Positions 7,501 through 14,043 are shown, counted from the first letter of the stretch. The stretch: DNA of 14,638 nucleotides from an uncultured Ruminococcus sp. (GCA_900540005.1 UQEM01000052.1:1-14638), one strand, 5' to 3'. Numbers and translations: made by a program. Notes: generated by a model not told the origin, from the letters alone.

Positions 7501-7720
7501 GGGCAATGTTATTGTTTCGTTCCTCTCTGCAAGCGGCTCTCCCGGTCAGAACTGCACCAACTGCACGGCTCAGTCTGGCGGAACAGTTTCGGGCAGCTCA
7601 ACAGTACTCTCGCAGTCAGGCGATTACGCTGTAACGATAGGCGGAACACTTTCAGGCGCTACCCAGATAACATCATCAAGCTCAGGCGGCGGCAGCGGAC
7701 GTCCCGGACAAAACTGGTGA
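4523..7720 (+). CDS. Cellulosomal beta-helix protein, N-terminal dockerin, two Cthe_2159-like domains
   Basis: A secreted 1065-residue protein with no catalytic domain that I recognise. Order: signal peptide (about 1-35); type I dockerin right after it (about 38-112, loops GDANCDSNVD and a second ending ITAKDALSIQKYL); first repeat-rich beta domain (about 127-473); short Ser/Thr linker (about 478-493); second, longer beta domain (about 495-1045). Both halves fit the Cthe_2159 carbohydrate-binding family (PF14262, DUF4353), right-handed beta-helix proteins whose Clostridium thermocellum founder binds cellulose and polygalacturonate. Visible family signs are the repeated INGG strands and turns such as DDGIRG, SDGIQG, DDGFHAD and DDGYNAS. 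Gly-rich loops (GGSWGGMGGM; GGGPGQGWGQG) interrupt the second domain, and the tail ends GRPGQNW. The ATG at 4523 is used because AAGGAG (4507-4512) is ten bases upstream; a TTG at 4514 is too close. Likely role: cellulosome-bound polysaccharide binding. Confidence 0.87.
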   Translation: MKKASLQKMLAGFTAICSVASAMPVSNVTTAAAASTNVVYGDANCDSNVDISDAVLILQSISKPSVYGLEGTDESRITAEGLDNADVYERGSGITAKDALSIQKYLVGLCSLPESYQDGSVDPETDSVYIHLNNISISVEGDSNGYAEVTGSTVTINHSGIYYVDGTLDDGQINVNIADETADPDTVKIFLNGTSITGKSDSPFVVTNAEKTSINLVDGTTNTISDGDTAYTSGNAVIEAKDDLTIKGGDNGTGKLIVTANTQDGIVCNNDLKINNADVSVTTLNSTSGSKTNGINGKTSVDIKGTSVVTVDATSDGIKSTNGNVLIESGSVTVKAGADAVQSGTTIDISGGSLVAGGDRGLTAASGVNITGGTVIATATDNQAEGVSSENQATLLLNCIDSSESDACWKKANSISVGDVSASFSKKYKYVLISDASIKTGSSYSLTNASTGAIVTHSNDTATDFSVTDSVTTFETVNPAGKSGSSTTDPTTEGYTITLSGTSIQTNAPADVATVSGGVITIIKEGVFTVTGTASEGQIVVDVDKTAYPSAVVELDLAGMSLTNTSTSPIYVASIGDEVQIVSKNGTENTISDGTNYTNADDDQGAIYSKDDIKFKGKGTLTVNGNAADAIVSKDDLRIYNGTLIVNAVDDGIRGKDSVRIGNPDDLAVEGAYYNLSVTVKTNNGSTGGDGIKSTNSTDSGKGYVEINGGTVNINSYSDGIQGEQSVTINGGDITIYTYQGGDYTGSGSSSGGSWGGMGGMQDGNSNKTDISAKGIKAVGIYDTDGTTWQSVGDITINGGTFNIDSSDDSVHCGGDMNIYGGIFTVATADDGFHADHNLTIGKTAANTFDDVQIFISKCYEGVEAPIINQNSGTVYVISTDDGYNASDGSDSSSNPGGGPGQGWGQGSTSSSSDIAMNINGGFVCVNSANGDHDAFDSNGNIDLNGGYICANGQEPLDCGDNGSTINYNGTSVITMTAGNTNLSSRYSFVDNSGNVIVSFLSASGSPGQNCTNCTAQSGGTVSGSSTVLSQSGDYAVTIGGTLSGATQITSSSSGGGSGRPGQNW

Positions 7721-7747
7721 TCCAGTCTCTCATAATATAAATATCTG

Positions 7748-7777
7748 AAAATGAGTCCGAATCTCGGGCTCATTTTT
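7748..7777 (+). terminator. Terminator of the beta-helix dockerin gene
   Basis: Stem AAAATGAGTCCGA (7748-7760) with TCGGGCTCATTTT (7764-7776), 13 bp with one T-G pair, three-base loop, ending in five T (7773-7777). Confidence 0.9.
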
Positions 7778-7830
7778 GTTATTCGCAAGAAATGCGCGTG
7801 TAAATGCCTGTAGAGACAGTTTCGGCAGTA

Positions 7831-7859
7831 TTGACTATTGCGGCGATATATGATAATAT
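7831..7859 (+). promoter_or_regulatory. Promoter of the GH25 muramidase gene
   Basis: TTGACT (7831-7836), 17-bp spacer, TAATAT (7854-7859) preceded by TGA, an extended -10. The leader of about 70 bases contains a 7-bp hairpin, GCTGCAC (7891-7897) with GTGCAGC (7904-7910), loop TTATCT, some 17 bases before the ribosome site GGAGG (7928-7932). No T run follows, so it is not an obvious attenuator. Confidence 0.65.
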
Positions 7860-7937
7860 GTATATATAAAGACTCATATTCACAGGATAGGCTGCACTTA
7901 TCTGTGCAGCGGAAAAAGACAAAAATCGGAGGACAAA

Positions 7938-8930
7938 ATGTCAGATAAAATAAAACCAAAAAGAAAAGCCAGCCGCGCCGGACTTAAATTCATCGCGATC
8001 GCTGAGCTTATCGTGATAGTTATCCTCGGAGGAACACTCATTTGGCAGGGACTTCTGAAGGACAAGCTCACGGGCGGCGATGCCGTTGAAACTCTTGCGC
8101 AGAGCGGTGAACCGCAGGTTCGCACCCGTGCGGTAATAGAAAAGGAGGAAAGTTTTTACCAGCTTGACGGCAGGAAGATACTCTTTAACGACAGCACTTA
8201 CGGAGAAATTTTCATGCCTGTTTTTGCTGACGTACCAGCTTCTGAGCTTAATACCGATTCAATAGTTACCCGAAACGGCTACTCATTCTACAAGGAAAAT
8301 GATACTATCACCTCGTTCGCAGGCGTTGATGTTTCGCAGTATCAGGGAGATATCGACTGGGAACAGGTAAAGGCGGCAGGCATTGACTTTGCAATGATAC
8401 GCGTCGGCTACCGTTCATACGGCGGCGGTGAGATACACTTTGACGAAAGTTTTGCCAAAAACTTGCAGGGCGCAAATGATGCGGGTATAAAGACGGGCGT
8501 TTACTTCTTCTCGCAGGCAGTCACCACCGACGAGGCTATCGAGGAGGCTGACGCTGTAATTGACGCTATCGCACCGTATAATATTACATATCCCGTAGTT
8601 TACGACTGGGAGCTTATCTATGAGGACTCGGCGCGTACTGATTCAATATCGGTCGAAATGCTCGCGGACTGCTGTATATCGTTCTGTGAAAGAGTCAAGT
8701 CCGCAGGCTACACTCCTATGATCTATCAAAACAAAAACACCTCGATGTACAAGCTCGACCTCCCACGCCTCACGGCATACGATTTCTGGCTCGCGGAATA
8801 CGACGAGAAGCCGTCCTACTACTATCGTTTCCAGATGTGGCAGTATGCAAGTGACGGAACGATTCCCGGCATAAGCGGCGAGGTAGACATGAACCTCTCA
8901 TTCAAAGATTACAGTCAGCAAACACAATAA
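7938..8930 (+). CDS. Membrane-anchored GH25 muramidase (lysozyme)
   Basis: A 330-residue protein predicted to cut the N-acetylmuramic acid to N-acetylglucosamine bond of peptidoglycan outside the membrane. A Lys/Arg-rich cytoplasmic start is followed by one membrane segment (about 17-38, with no clear cleavage site, so probably an anchor), a spacer of about 90 residues, and a GH25 domain (about 128-325). Motifs: GVDVSQYQGDIDW with Asp131 near the first strand, KTGVYFFSQA, and YPVVYDWE with Asp223 and Glu225 as the expected catalytic acids, then FWLAEYD, and QMWQYAS with VDMNL at the end. All key residues appear intact. It is transcribed alone between two strong terminators. The family includes phage endolysins, but the anchor, its own promoter and absence of phage genes favour a cellular wall-remodelling enzyme. 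Confidence 0.92.
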   Translation: MSDKIKPKRKASRAGLKFIAIAELIVIVILGGTLIWQGLLKDKLTGGDAVETLAQSGEPQVRTRAVIEKEESFYQLDGRKILFNDSTYGEIFMPVFADVPASELNTDSIVTRNGYSFYKENDTITSFAGVDVSQYQGDIDWEQVKAAGIDFAMIRVGYRSYGGGEIHFDESFAKNLQGANDAGIKTGVYFFSQAVTTDEAIEEADAVIDAIAPYNITYPVVYDWELIYEDSARTDSISVEMLADCCISFCERVKSAGYTPMIYQNKNTSMYKLDLPRLTAYDFWLAEYDEKPSYYYRFQMWQYASDGTIPGISGEVDMNLSFKDYSQQTQ

Positions 8931-8935
8931 ATACA

Positions 8936-8968
8936 AAAATGGTCACTCTTTTTCAGAGTGACCATTTT
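8936..8968. terminator. Bidirectional terminator between the GH25 and ireB genes
   Basis: A perfect 14-bp stem (8936-8949 with 8955-8968) and a five-base loop, with T runs at the end on both strands. It sits five bases after the GH25 stop and serves both convergent genes. Confidence 0.92.
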
Positions 8969-8994
8969 GCGTATAGATATGAATTTTATCTGCC

Positions 8995-9240
8995 TCAGGA
9001 ATTAAGGTAAGACCTCACAAGAACCTGCAAAAGCTCATCACGGTCGATATGACGGATAAGGCTTCGTGCATTGTTGTATGTTGTTATGTAGGTCGGGTCC
9101 TCGGAAAGGATATAACCTACAATCTGATTTATCGGATTATAGCCCTTCTGCATAAGAGCGTCATAGATGATGGTGAGGTTCTTCTTGAGCTCTGCTTCCT
9201 TATCTTCGTTGACAGAAAATGTCATTGTCTTATCAAACAT
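8995..9240 (-). CDS. ireB: IreB family regulatory phosphoprotein (UPF0297)
   Basis: An 81-residue protein matching the IreB/YrzL (UPF0297) family over its whole length: TMTFSV at the start, IYDALMQKGYNPINQIVGYI in the centre, DPTYITTYNNARSLIRHIDR, and the closing LVRSYL. In Enterococcus faecalis IreB is phosphorylated on N-terminal threonines by the PASTA kinase IreK and lowers cephalosporin resistance; here Thr5 and Thr7 occupy the comparable place (inference). GGAGG (CCTCC at 9250-9254) lies nine bases before the ATG. In many Firmicutes it is next to ruvX and alaS; here it is a single-gene unit between convergent neighbours. Confidence 0.95.
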   Translation of the reverse strand: MFDKTMTFSVNEDKEAELKKNLTIIYDALMQKGYNPINQIVGYILSEDPTYITTYNNARSLIRHIDRDELLQVLVRSYLNS

Positions 9241-9281
9241 AGTATTAAACCTCCATTCAAATAATATTACATCATAGGTAT

Positions 9282-9310
9282 ATTATAACTCAAACAGAAT
9301 AATAATGCAA
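9282..9310 (-). promoter_or_regulatory. Promoter of ireB
   Basis: On the minus strand TTGCAT (9310-9305), 17-bp spacer, and a perfect TATAAT (9287-9282). The leader would be about 35 bases. Confidence 0.6.
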
Positions 9311-9334
9311 GGGTAAAGAGGAAATTTTCTCTAT

Positions 9335-9364
9335 TTGACTGTATTTTGCTGTTTAATTTATATA
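9335..9364 (+). promoter_or_regulatory. Possible plus-strand promoter with no clear gene
   Basis: TTGACT (9335-9340), 18-bp spacer, TATATA (9359-9364). It points towards the minus-strand DUF1540 gene. Downstream there is only a 45-codon frame from ATG 9391 with a weak ribosome site and no recognisable product. It could be chance in AT-rich DNA. Confidence 0.3.
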
Positions 9365-9445
9365 TTATTCACAATCCTGACGAAGAGGGTATGTATATGC
9401 CGAGAATGCAGAATAAAATTCGCGCCGCCTTTGCCCTTTTCAGGG

Positions 9446-9470
9446 TGCAGGGGGGTCAATTCCCCCTGCA
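9446..9470. repeat. GC-rich inverted repeat in the ireB-DUF1540 interval
   Basis: TGCAGGGGG (9446-9454) and CCCCCTGCA (9462-9470) form a perfect 9-bp stem with a seven-base loop. No T run follows closely on either strand, so it is not a standard terminator. The surrounding segment (about 9417-9480) is clearly more GC-rich than the AT-rich DNA before it and may be a remnant of a dispersed repeat. The rest of the 9255-9498 interval holds only the promoter signals listed. Confidence 0.55.
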
Positions 9471-9479
9471 TAAGGTACG

Positions 9480-9501
9480 AAAAAAAGACGAGCGTGTCTT
9501 A
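9480..9501 (-). terminator. Short terminator overlapping the DUF1540 stop codon
   Basis: On the minus strand AAGAC (9500-9496) pairs with GTCTT (9489-9485), extended by one G-T pair around a four-base loop, followed by a run of T (A 9480-9486 on the plus strand). The TAA stop lies inside the first arm. The stem is short, so strength is uncertain. Confidence 0.55.
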
Positions 9502-9678
9502 GCAGCAACCTGTTCTCTTCTCAAATGAGTTGCAGTCGGTACACTGAGGGTCAGTCGGGTTAGCCTCGTGTGTGCCAACTGAAATGCAGTTGAGGCAGCA
9601 GTAATCCTCAGTAACGAGGTTGTGCTGACATTGCTTTACTGTACATCTGATGTTGTCGTTCTTCTTTAAATTTTCCAT
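9499..9678 (-). CDS. DUF1540 family cysteine-rich small protein
   Basis: A 59-residue protein read directly from the minus strand. It starts MENLKKNDNIRCTVKQCQHN, continues EDYCCLNCISVGTHEA, and ends QCTDCNSFEKRTGCC. The pattern I-x-C-T-V-x-x-C, a central Cys followed by I-S-V, and a final T-x-C-x-S-F is that of DUF1540, common in Clostridia and of unknown function; bound metal is a frequent guess. Nine Cys are present (12, 17, 27, 28, 31, 46, 49, 58, 59), with a CC pair at the end. AAGGAG (CTCCTT at 9688-9693) is nine bases from the ATG. It is a single-gene unit followed at once by a short terminator; I did not find a convincing promoter. Confidence 0.88.
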   Translation of the reverse strand: MENLKKNDNIRCTVKQCQHNLVTEDYCCLNCISVGTHEANPTDPQCTDCNSFEKRTGCC

Positions 9679-9816
9679 TTTGATAGTCTCCTTTTCATTT
9701 TAACCGAGGTATCGGCGTATAGGGCAGAGTGAACAACTACCCTGCTAATATTATGCCTTAAAACATACGGATTATTCAAAAAGCATTACAGCATTATCAC
9801 AAATATATCGGCTTTA

Positions 9817-9845
9817 TTGACTTTTTGTAAAAAAAGTGGTATTAT
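9817..9845 (+). promoter_or_regulatory. Promoter of the acidic membrane protein gene
   Basis: TTGACT (9817-9822), 17-bp spacer, TATTAT (9840-9845) preceded by TGG, an extended -10. The leader of about 70 bases ends in the strong ribosome site AGGAGGGG (9909-9916) before ATG 9923. Confidence 0.78.
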
Positions 9846-9922
9846 TTTCTTGTAATGTCGCAAAATCTGCGCGCATACACTCAATTCATACGTTCGTTAA
9901 ACATTTATAGGAGGGGATTTAT

Positions 9923-12304
9923 ATGTCTGATAATTTCCAGAACGGTCAGGACAACGGCTTTGAGCCGCAGAACCCTGACAACAGCAATTTCGCGCCCAAC
10001 AACGGCGCGCCTTCACAGGATACAAACTATAACAACGGCTATCAGAATTTCAGCGGAAACGACTTCGACAGCGTTTCGGGAGTTGAAAACGTAACAAAGG
10101 CTCACAAGGGCAAAAAGGCTGCTATAATCGCCGGTATTGCCGCAGTTGTTGTAGTCGGCGGCTCAGTTACGGCTTATGCTTGCTCCGATTATGTAAAGAA
10201 CAAGGTAAAGCTCACGACCATGAAGCCCGAAAACTACTACGCATGGGTCTGCGAGGAAAACGCTGATGATTTTGCAAAGTCTATCAGCGAAATGTACAAA
10301 AAAGGTCTTGACAATTACGACAAGGGCAGCAGCGGCTCTGTCTATGTAAACTACGACATCACTTCTGACGCAAAGGACGCTTTCCTCACAGAGATCTTCG
10401 GTGAGGAAAATTACACTGACGCTGATGACGATGAGTCAAAGGCTGTAATTGACGTTGTCAATAACATCGAATCCATCAAAGTCGGAGCTGACTTCAGTCA
10501 GGATAAGACTCTCGCAAGCTACAGCGCTTACGCTCAGCTCAACGGAGACAACATTATCTCTGCCGAAGCTGTTCAGGATCTGGACGCTTTCTACTTCTTC
10601 CTGCGTTCGCCTGAACTTACAGAAAAGTGGCTCGGAATCGATAGGGGCGGCGCTGTTGATGATAGCGCTATGACCGACTATCTCGAGATCTACCGCGAAG
10701 TGCTCGCTGATCCTTCAAAGTATCTCTCACCCGAGGACTTTGAGACGGAGATCAACCGCTATGTAGGCGTATGGGGCGAGACAATAAAGGACGTTGAGCT
10801 TGAAAAGAGCGAAGAAGTGGACATCTGCGATATCTCAGTAAAGTACACTATCGCAGAAATCGAGATCGACGATAAGTTTACCGACAAGCTTGCAGTAAAT
10901 ATGCTCCGCGAACTCAAAAATGACGATATCGCCAAGAAGCTTGTCACAGATAAGTTAGGTCTCATGGAAAAGAGCGACTACAAAGACTCTATCCAGAACA
11001 TGATTGACTCTCTCAAGGACAAACTCAGTGATAATGACTACTATGATGATTCTGACGCTGTCACATTAAAGACATACATTGATGCAACAGGCAAGATCAG
11101 AGGTTTCTCTGCTGAGGACGATGAGAACGAAGTTTTTGCTGTTTTCGGAAAAGACAGCGATGATATACGCGGTGAACTCTACTCCAAGACAGGCGACGAT
11201 AAGGATTTTTCCGTTGAACTCACAGCCAAGGAAGAAGGCAATAGCAAGTACAGCGGTCAGATCGACATGGAGATTCCTCACGAAGAATATGACGATGATA
11301 CATGGGAGACCACAACTACCATGCAGTCATACACACTCACATTCAAGGACTTCGAGATCGTAAACGAAGATAAGGGATACTTCAACGCAGATGTTTCCAT
11401 TATCGTTCCCGACATGGATCCTATCGATATTGACTTCAAATCCTCCGGCAAGGAGCAGGAAGTTTCTTACAATATAAGCTTTGAGGGCAAGGACTTTGGT
11501 ACTGTAACTCTCGGATTCTCATCTGAGGACGGCGCTAAGGTTGAAAAGCCTGACGAGAGTAATGCCTACATCATCAATGCTGATGAAATTGATTCGTTCG
11601 ACATCAACGACTATATCACCAGAGACAACGTTGAAAGCTGGGCTAAGAATGTACTTACAAAGATCGGTTTCAGCGATGATCTTGCAGATGATGCAGCAAA
11701 GTCGTTCACAGACGATCTTTACTCCGAACTTGACGGTGAGGACGACTACTATGACGATTGGTACTATGATGATGACGACTTGGATTACGATGACGATGAT
11801 GACTTGGATTATGATGACAGCGATTACAAGTCATCAAGCGACTATGACGGCGTAACTCCCGAGGACGGAGAGGCTTACCTCTACATTTCCGATGCGGAAT
11901 TCGACTCGTACTACACAGGTTATTATGATGATTATCTTGCAGGAAATGCAAAGGTTGCAAAGATCACAGGAAACGGCGAGTACACTGTCGGCGTAACCAC
12001 TGATTCAGAGCTTTTCAGAGAATACTGGCAGGCTTCCACACCCAAGGGATTCCACAACATTGAGATCAAGGCTTCCGGAATCGAGGGCGCAGAAGATTCA
12101 GTTCTTACAGTAAAATCTATAAAGATAAACGGTAAGGAACAGGAGATCAAGCAGCAGCCTGTAAGCATATACAACTACGAGGACAGCATTGACGTTGAGC
12201 TCTTCTACGAAGGATACGAAGAGGACGCTGTACTGGACGTTTCTTCAATTGACGAGTGGACTGATTTTGAAGTAACATTTGAGTTAAGCGGTCTCCCCGA
12301 ATAA
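9923..12304 (+). CDS. Single-pass membrane protein with acidic segment, function unknown
   Basis: I do not recognise a named family for this 793-residue protein. It starts with an Asn/Gln/Asp-rich, Lys-poor cytoplasmic segment (1-58), then KAHKGKK and a membrane segment (about 66-86), so the large remainder should be outside. Residues about 90-600 are acidic, mixed alpha/beta sequence with many Tyr and Asp. Residues 605-643 form an extreme Asp/Tyr run with a tandem DDDDLDY unit. The last part (about 647-793), starting GEAYLYISDAEF and including KVAKITGNGEYTVGV and SIKINGK, resembles a beta-sandwich module recurrent in Ruminococcus extracellular enzymes (inference from memory of the pattern). 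The Asp run may bind calcium or act as a spacer in the wall. It has its own promoter and terminator. TAYAC at 83-87 looks like a lipobox but is too far from the N-terminus. Confidence 0.85.
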   Translation: MSDNFQNGQDNGFEPQNPDNSNFAPNNGAPSQDTNYNNGYQNFSGNDFDSVSGVENVTKAHKGKKAAIIAGIAAVVVVGGSVTAYACSDYVKNKVKLTTMKPENYYAWVCEENADDFAKSISEMYKKGLDNYDKGSSGSVYVNYDITSDAKDAFLTEIFGEENYTDADDDESKAVIDVVNNIESIKVGADFSQDKTLASYSAYAQLNGDNIISAEAVQDLDAFYFFLRSPELTEKWLGIDRGGAVDDSAMTDYLEIYREVLADPSKYLSPEDFETEINRYVGVWGETIKDVELEKSEEVDICDISVKYTIAEIEIDDKFTDKLAVNMLRELKNDDIAKKLVTDKLGLMEKSDYKDSIQNMIDSLKDKLSDNDYYDDSDAVTLKTYIDATGKIRGFSAEDDENEVFAVFGKDSDDIRGELYSKTGDDKDFSVELTAKEEGNSKYSGQIDMEIPHEEYDDDTWETTTTMQSYTLTFKDFEIVNEDKGYFNADVSIIVPDMDPIDIDFKSSGKEQEVSYNISFEGKDFGTVTLGFSSEDGAKVEKPDESNAYIINADEIDSFDINDYITRDNVESWAKNVLTKIGFSDDLADDAAKSFTDDLYSELDGEDDYYDDWYYDDDDLDYDDDDDLDYDDSDYKSSSDYDGVTPEDGEAYLYISDAEFDSYYTGYYDDYLAGNAKVAKITGNGEYTVGVTTDSELFREYWQASTPKGFHNIEIKASGIEGAEDSVLTVKSIKINGKEQEIKQQPVSIYNYEDSIDVELFYEGYEEDAVLDVSSIDEWTDFEVTFELSGLPE
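11768..11812 (+). repeat. Imperfect tandem repeat encoding Asp-rich units
   Basis: A 21-base unit (11768-11788, DDDDLDY) is followed by a 24-base unit (11789-11812, DDDDDLDY) that differs by one extra Asp codon and a few third-position changes. It looks like a recent in-frame duplication inside the acidic segment of the membrane protein. Confidence 0.7.
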
Positions 12305-12329
12305 GATCTGTATAAAATCACAAAAATTA

Positions 12330-12362
12330 TCCCCCGTACTTTTCATGTACGGGGGAATTTTT
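12330..12362. terminator. Bidirectional terminator between the membrane protein and histidine kinase genes
   Basis: A 10-bp stem TCCCCCGTAC (12330-12339) with GTACGGGGGA (12347-12356) and seven-base loop, followed by T 12358-12362 on the plus strand and by five T on the minus strand (A 12322-12326). The T run overlaps the kinase stop codon (12361-12363). Confidence 0.9.
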
Positions 12363-14043
12363 ATGCGTTTACATTTTGCGGAGTTATCGGGAGTTCAACT
12401 GTAAAGGTCGTTCCCTCTCCCTGAGTGCTGTCGGCGCGAACTGTTCCGCCGTGGTAGAGCACGCCGTGCTTTACTATTGAAAGTCCGAGGCCCGTTCCCT
12501 TTATCCTGCGTGAACGGCTTTTATCAACCCGATAGAACCGCTCGAAAATGCGTCCCAGATGCTCCGAAGGTATGCCGATTCCCGTATCGGAAACCGTTAT
12601 CATGGCAATTTTCGGAATATGCGAGACCTTTACCATAACACTTCCGCCCTCTTTGTTGTATTTGACAGCATTGTCGCACAGATTGTAAATAACCTCGCCG
12701 AGAACGGTACGGCTGCCGTTTATATGAACGTGTTCGCCAGTGAGCGTACAGGTAACATTCTTCTGTGCAGCCCCGACTTTCAGCCTGTCAAGCGTTTCCT
12801 GCGCAAGTTCATAGATATCTATATCCTCTTCCTCGTGCGGCGAACTGTCACTCTCGTCAAGCTTGGAGAGCGAGATGATATCGCTTATCAGCGTGATCAT
12901 TCTGTCCGCCTCGGTCTTGATATCCGCCCCGAATCGTGGAACGTCCGCGGGATCGACCATTCCGCCTGCGAGCATATCCGAAATGCCGTAAATCGTTGTG
13001 AGCGGCGTTTTCAGCTCGTGAGAGACATTCGAGGTGAACTCGCGGCGCATGGTCTCAAGCTGCTGACGTTCGGTAACGTCCATGACGAACACCACTATTC
13101 CGCACAAAGCTCCTGTTCCTGACGCAGGACTGGCTATTACTTCCCTCTCGCCGCCGTCTGCTTTGAGTATGCACTCCGAGCGGACTCCGCCGAGAGCATT
13201 CATGATACAGCGGCGGAAAGTTTCAGAATTATTCAGCGCATAAACGCTCTGACCCTCCTTGAAATTCGGATTCCCGAGCAGTCTTATCGCCGCACTGTTG
13301 CAGGAAAGAACCGTGCTTTTACGCCCAATTATCATGAGTCCCTCACTCATATTTTCTGTGATGAGACTGAGCTGCTCGCGGCTGCTGTTCAACTGTTCAA
13401 GCTGGTGCGCAACGCGAATATTCTGTACTCTGAGCTTATTGACCAACGGCGCAAGCTCCTTGTAGCTTTTCTCAATAACAGGTCTGTCGAGGTCAATGTC
13501 GTTAATGGGCTTGATAATGCTCCTGATCACCAACATTGCCGCAAGCGCCGAAATGACCGCGGTTATCGCGAGTATCAGCAGGAGCGGCTTTAATATGCTC
13601 ATTATCTGCGCCAGAAATGAATTGTGAACGCTCGAAACGCGTATGACCGTGCCGTCAGAAAGCTTTACCGCGTGATTGAGCGTGGTTTTCATTATCGTAT
13701 GTGAGTAACGGTCGGAAGTTCCCTCCCCTTTTTCTACAGCGTCGTGGACTTCCTTTCGGTCTGAATGGTCGTCGAGTTCCTTAGGATTTTCCTCCGAATC
13801 GAAAATAACCCTGCCATCGCTGCTTATCCACGTCACGCGTATATCGCTCGAAAAACTTGTCTCGTTCAGAAACCTGCCGCCGTTTATTTCGACAGCTTCC
13901 GCTATTATTTCGGCATCGGTAGCAATTTCCGTTTCGAGCTTTTCCGTTGAGTAATTGTGCAAAAGAGCAGTCGCGAGCAGAACCGCAATTATAACCGAAA
14001 GTACCGAGATCGTCAGAATACTGGCAAGTATACGCTTTGTCAT
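12361..14043 (-). CDS. PhoR-type sensor histidine kinase
   Basis: A complete 560-residue membrane kinase. Membrane segments at about 7-29 and 150-172 enclose an extracytoplasmic sensor of about 120 residues, including WISSDGRVIFDSE. The HAMP-like stretch after the second segment (SIIKPINDIDLDRP) is short and atypical. A PAS domain (about 225-325) precedes the dimerisation domain with FTSNVSHELKTPL, phospho-acceptor His342. ATP-binding landmarks are the N box NLCDNAVKYN (452-461), DTGIGIP (486-492), FERFYRVDKSRSR (500-512) and GTGLGLSIV (517-525). Architecture and motifs match PhoR-like kinases. Its ATG overlaps the stop of the upstream response regulator gene as TAATG, with a purine-rich site GGTGAGGAG just before it, so the two are translationally coupled. 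The signal is unknown; phosphate limitation is only one possibility. Confidence 0.93.
   Translation of the reverse strand: MTKRILASILTISVLSVIIAVLLATALLHNYSTEKLETEIATDAEIIAEAVEINGGRFLNETSFSSDIRVTWISSDGRVIFDSEENPKELDDHSDRKEVHDAVEKGEGTSDRYSHTIMKTTLNHAVKLSDGTVIRVSSVHNSFLAQIMSILKPLLLILAITAVISALAAMLVIRSIIKPINDIDLDRPVIEKSYKELAPLVNKLRVQNIRVAHQLEQLNSSREQLSLITENMSEGLMIIGRKSTVLSCNSAAIRLLGNPNFKEGQSVYALNNSETFRRCIMNALGGVRSECILKADGGEREVIASPASGTGALCGIVVFVMDVTERQQLETMRREFTSNVSHELKTPLTTIYGISDMLAGGMVDPADVPRFGADIKTEADRMITLISDIISLSKLDESDSSPHEEEDIDIYELAQETLDRLKVGAAQKNVTCTLTGEHVHINGSRTVLGEVIYNLCDNAVKYNKEGGSVMVKVSHIPKIAMITVSDTGIGIPSEHLGRIFERFYRVDKSRSRRIKGTGLGLSIVKHGVLYHGGTVRADSTQGEGTTFTVELPITPQNVNA

Noticed and set aside
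7938..8930. Phage endolysin and prophage remnant
   Set aside because: The GH25 protein has an N-terminal membrane anchor and its own promoter, and no holin, tail or integrase genes are near.
9346..9528. Plus-strand small gene of 60 codons
   Set aside because: Weak start signals, passage through a GC-rich hairpin and antisense overlap with the convincing DUF1540 gene make it unlikely to be coding.
10160..10184. Lipoprotein signal in the acidic membrane protein (TAYAC)
   Set aside because: The Cys is at residue 87 after a long cytoplasmic tail, while lipoprotein signals lie at the N-terminus; a plain membrane anchor fits better.
12559..13122. Plus-strand open frame of 187 codons opposite the histidine kinase
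   Set aside because: It is antisense to the kinase HisKA and ATPase domains and has no recognisable protein or start signal.
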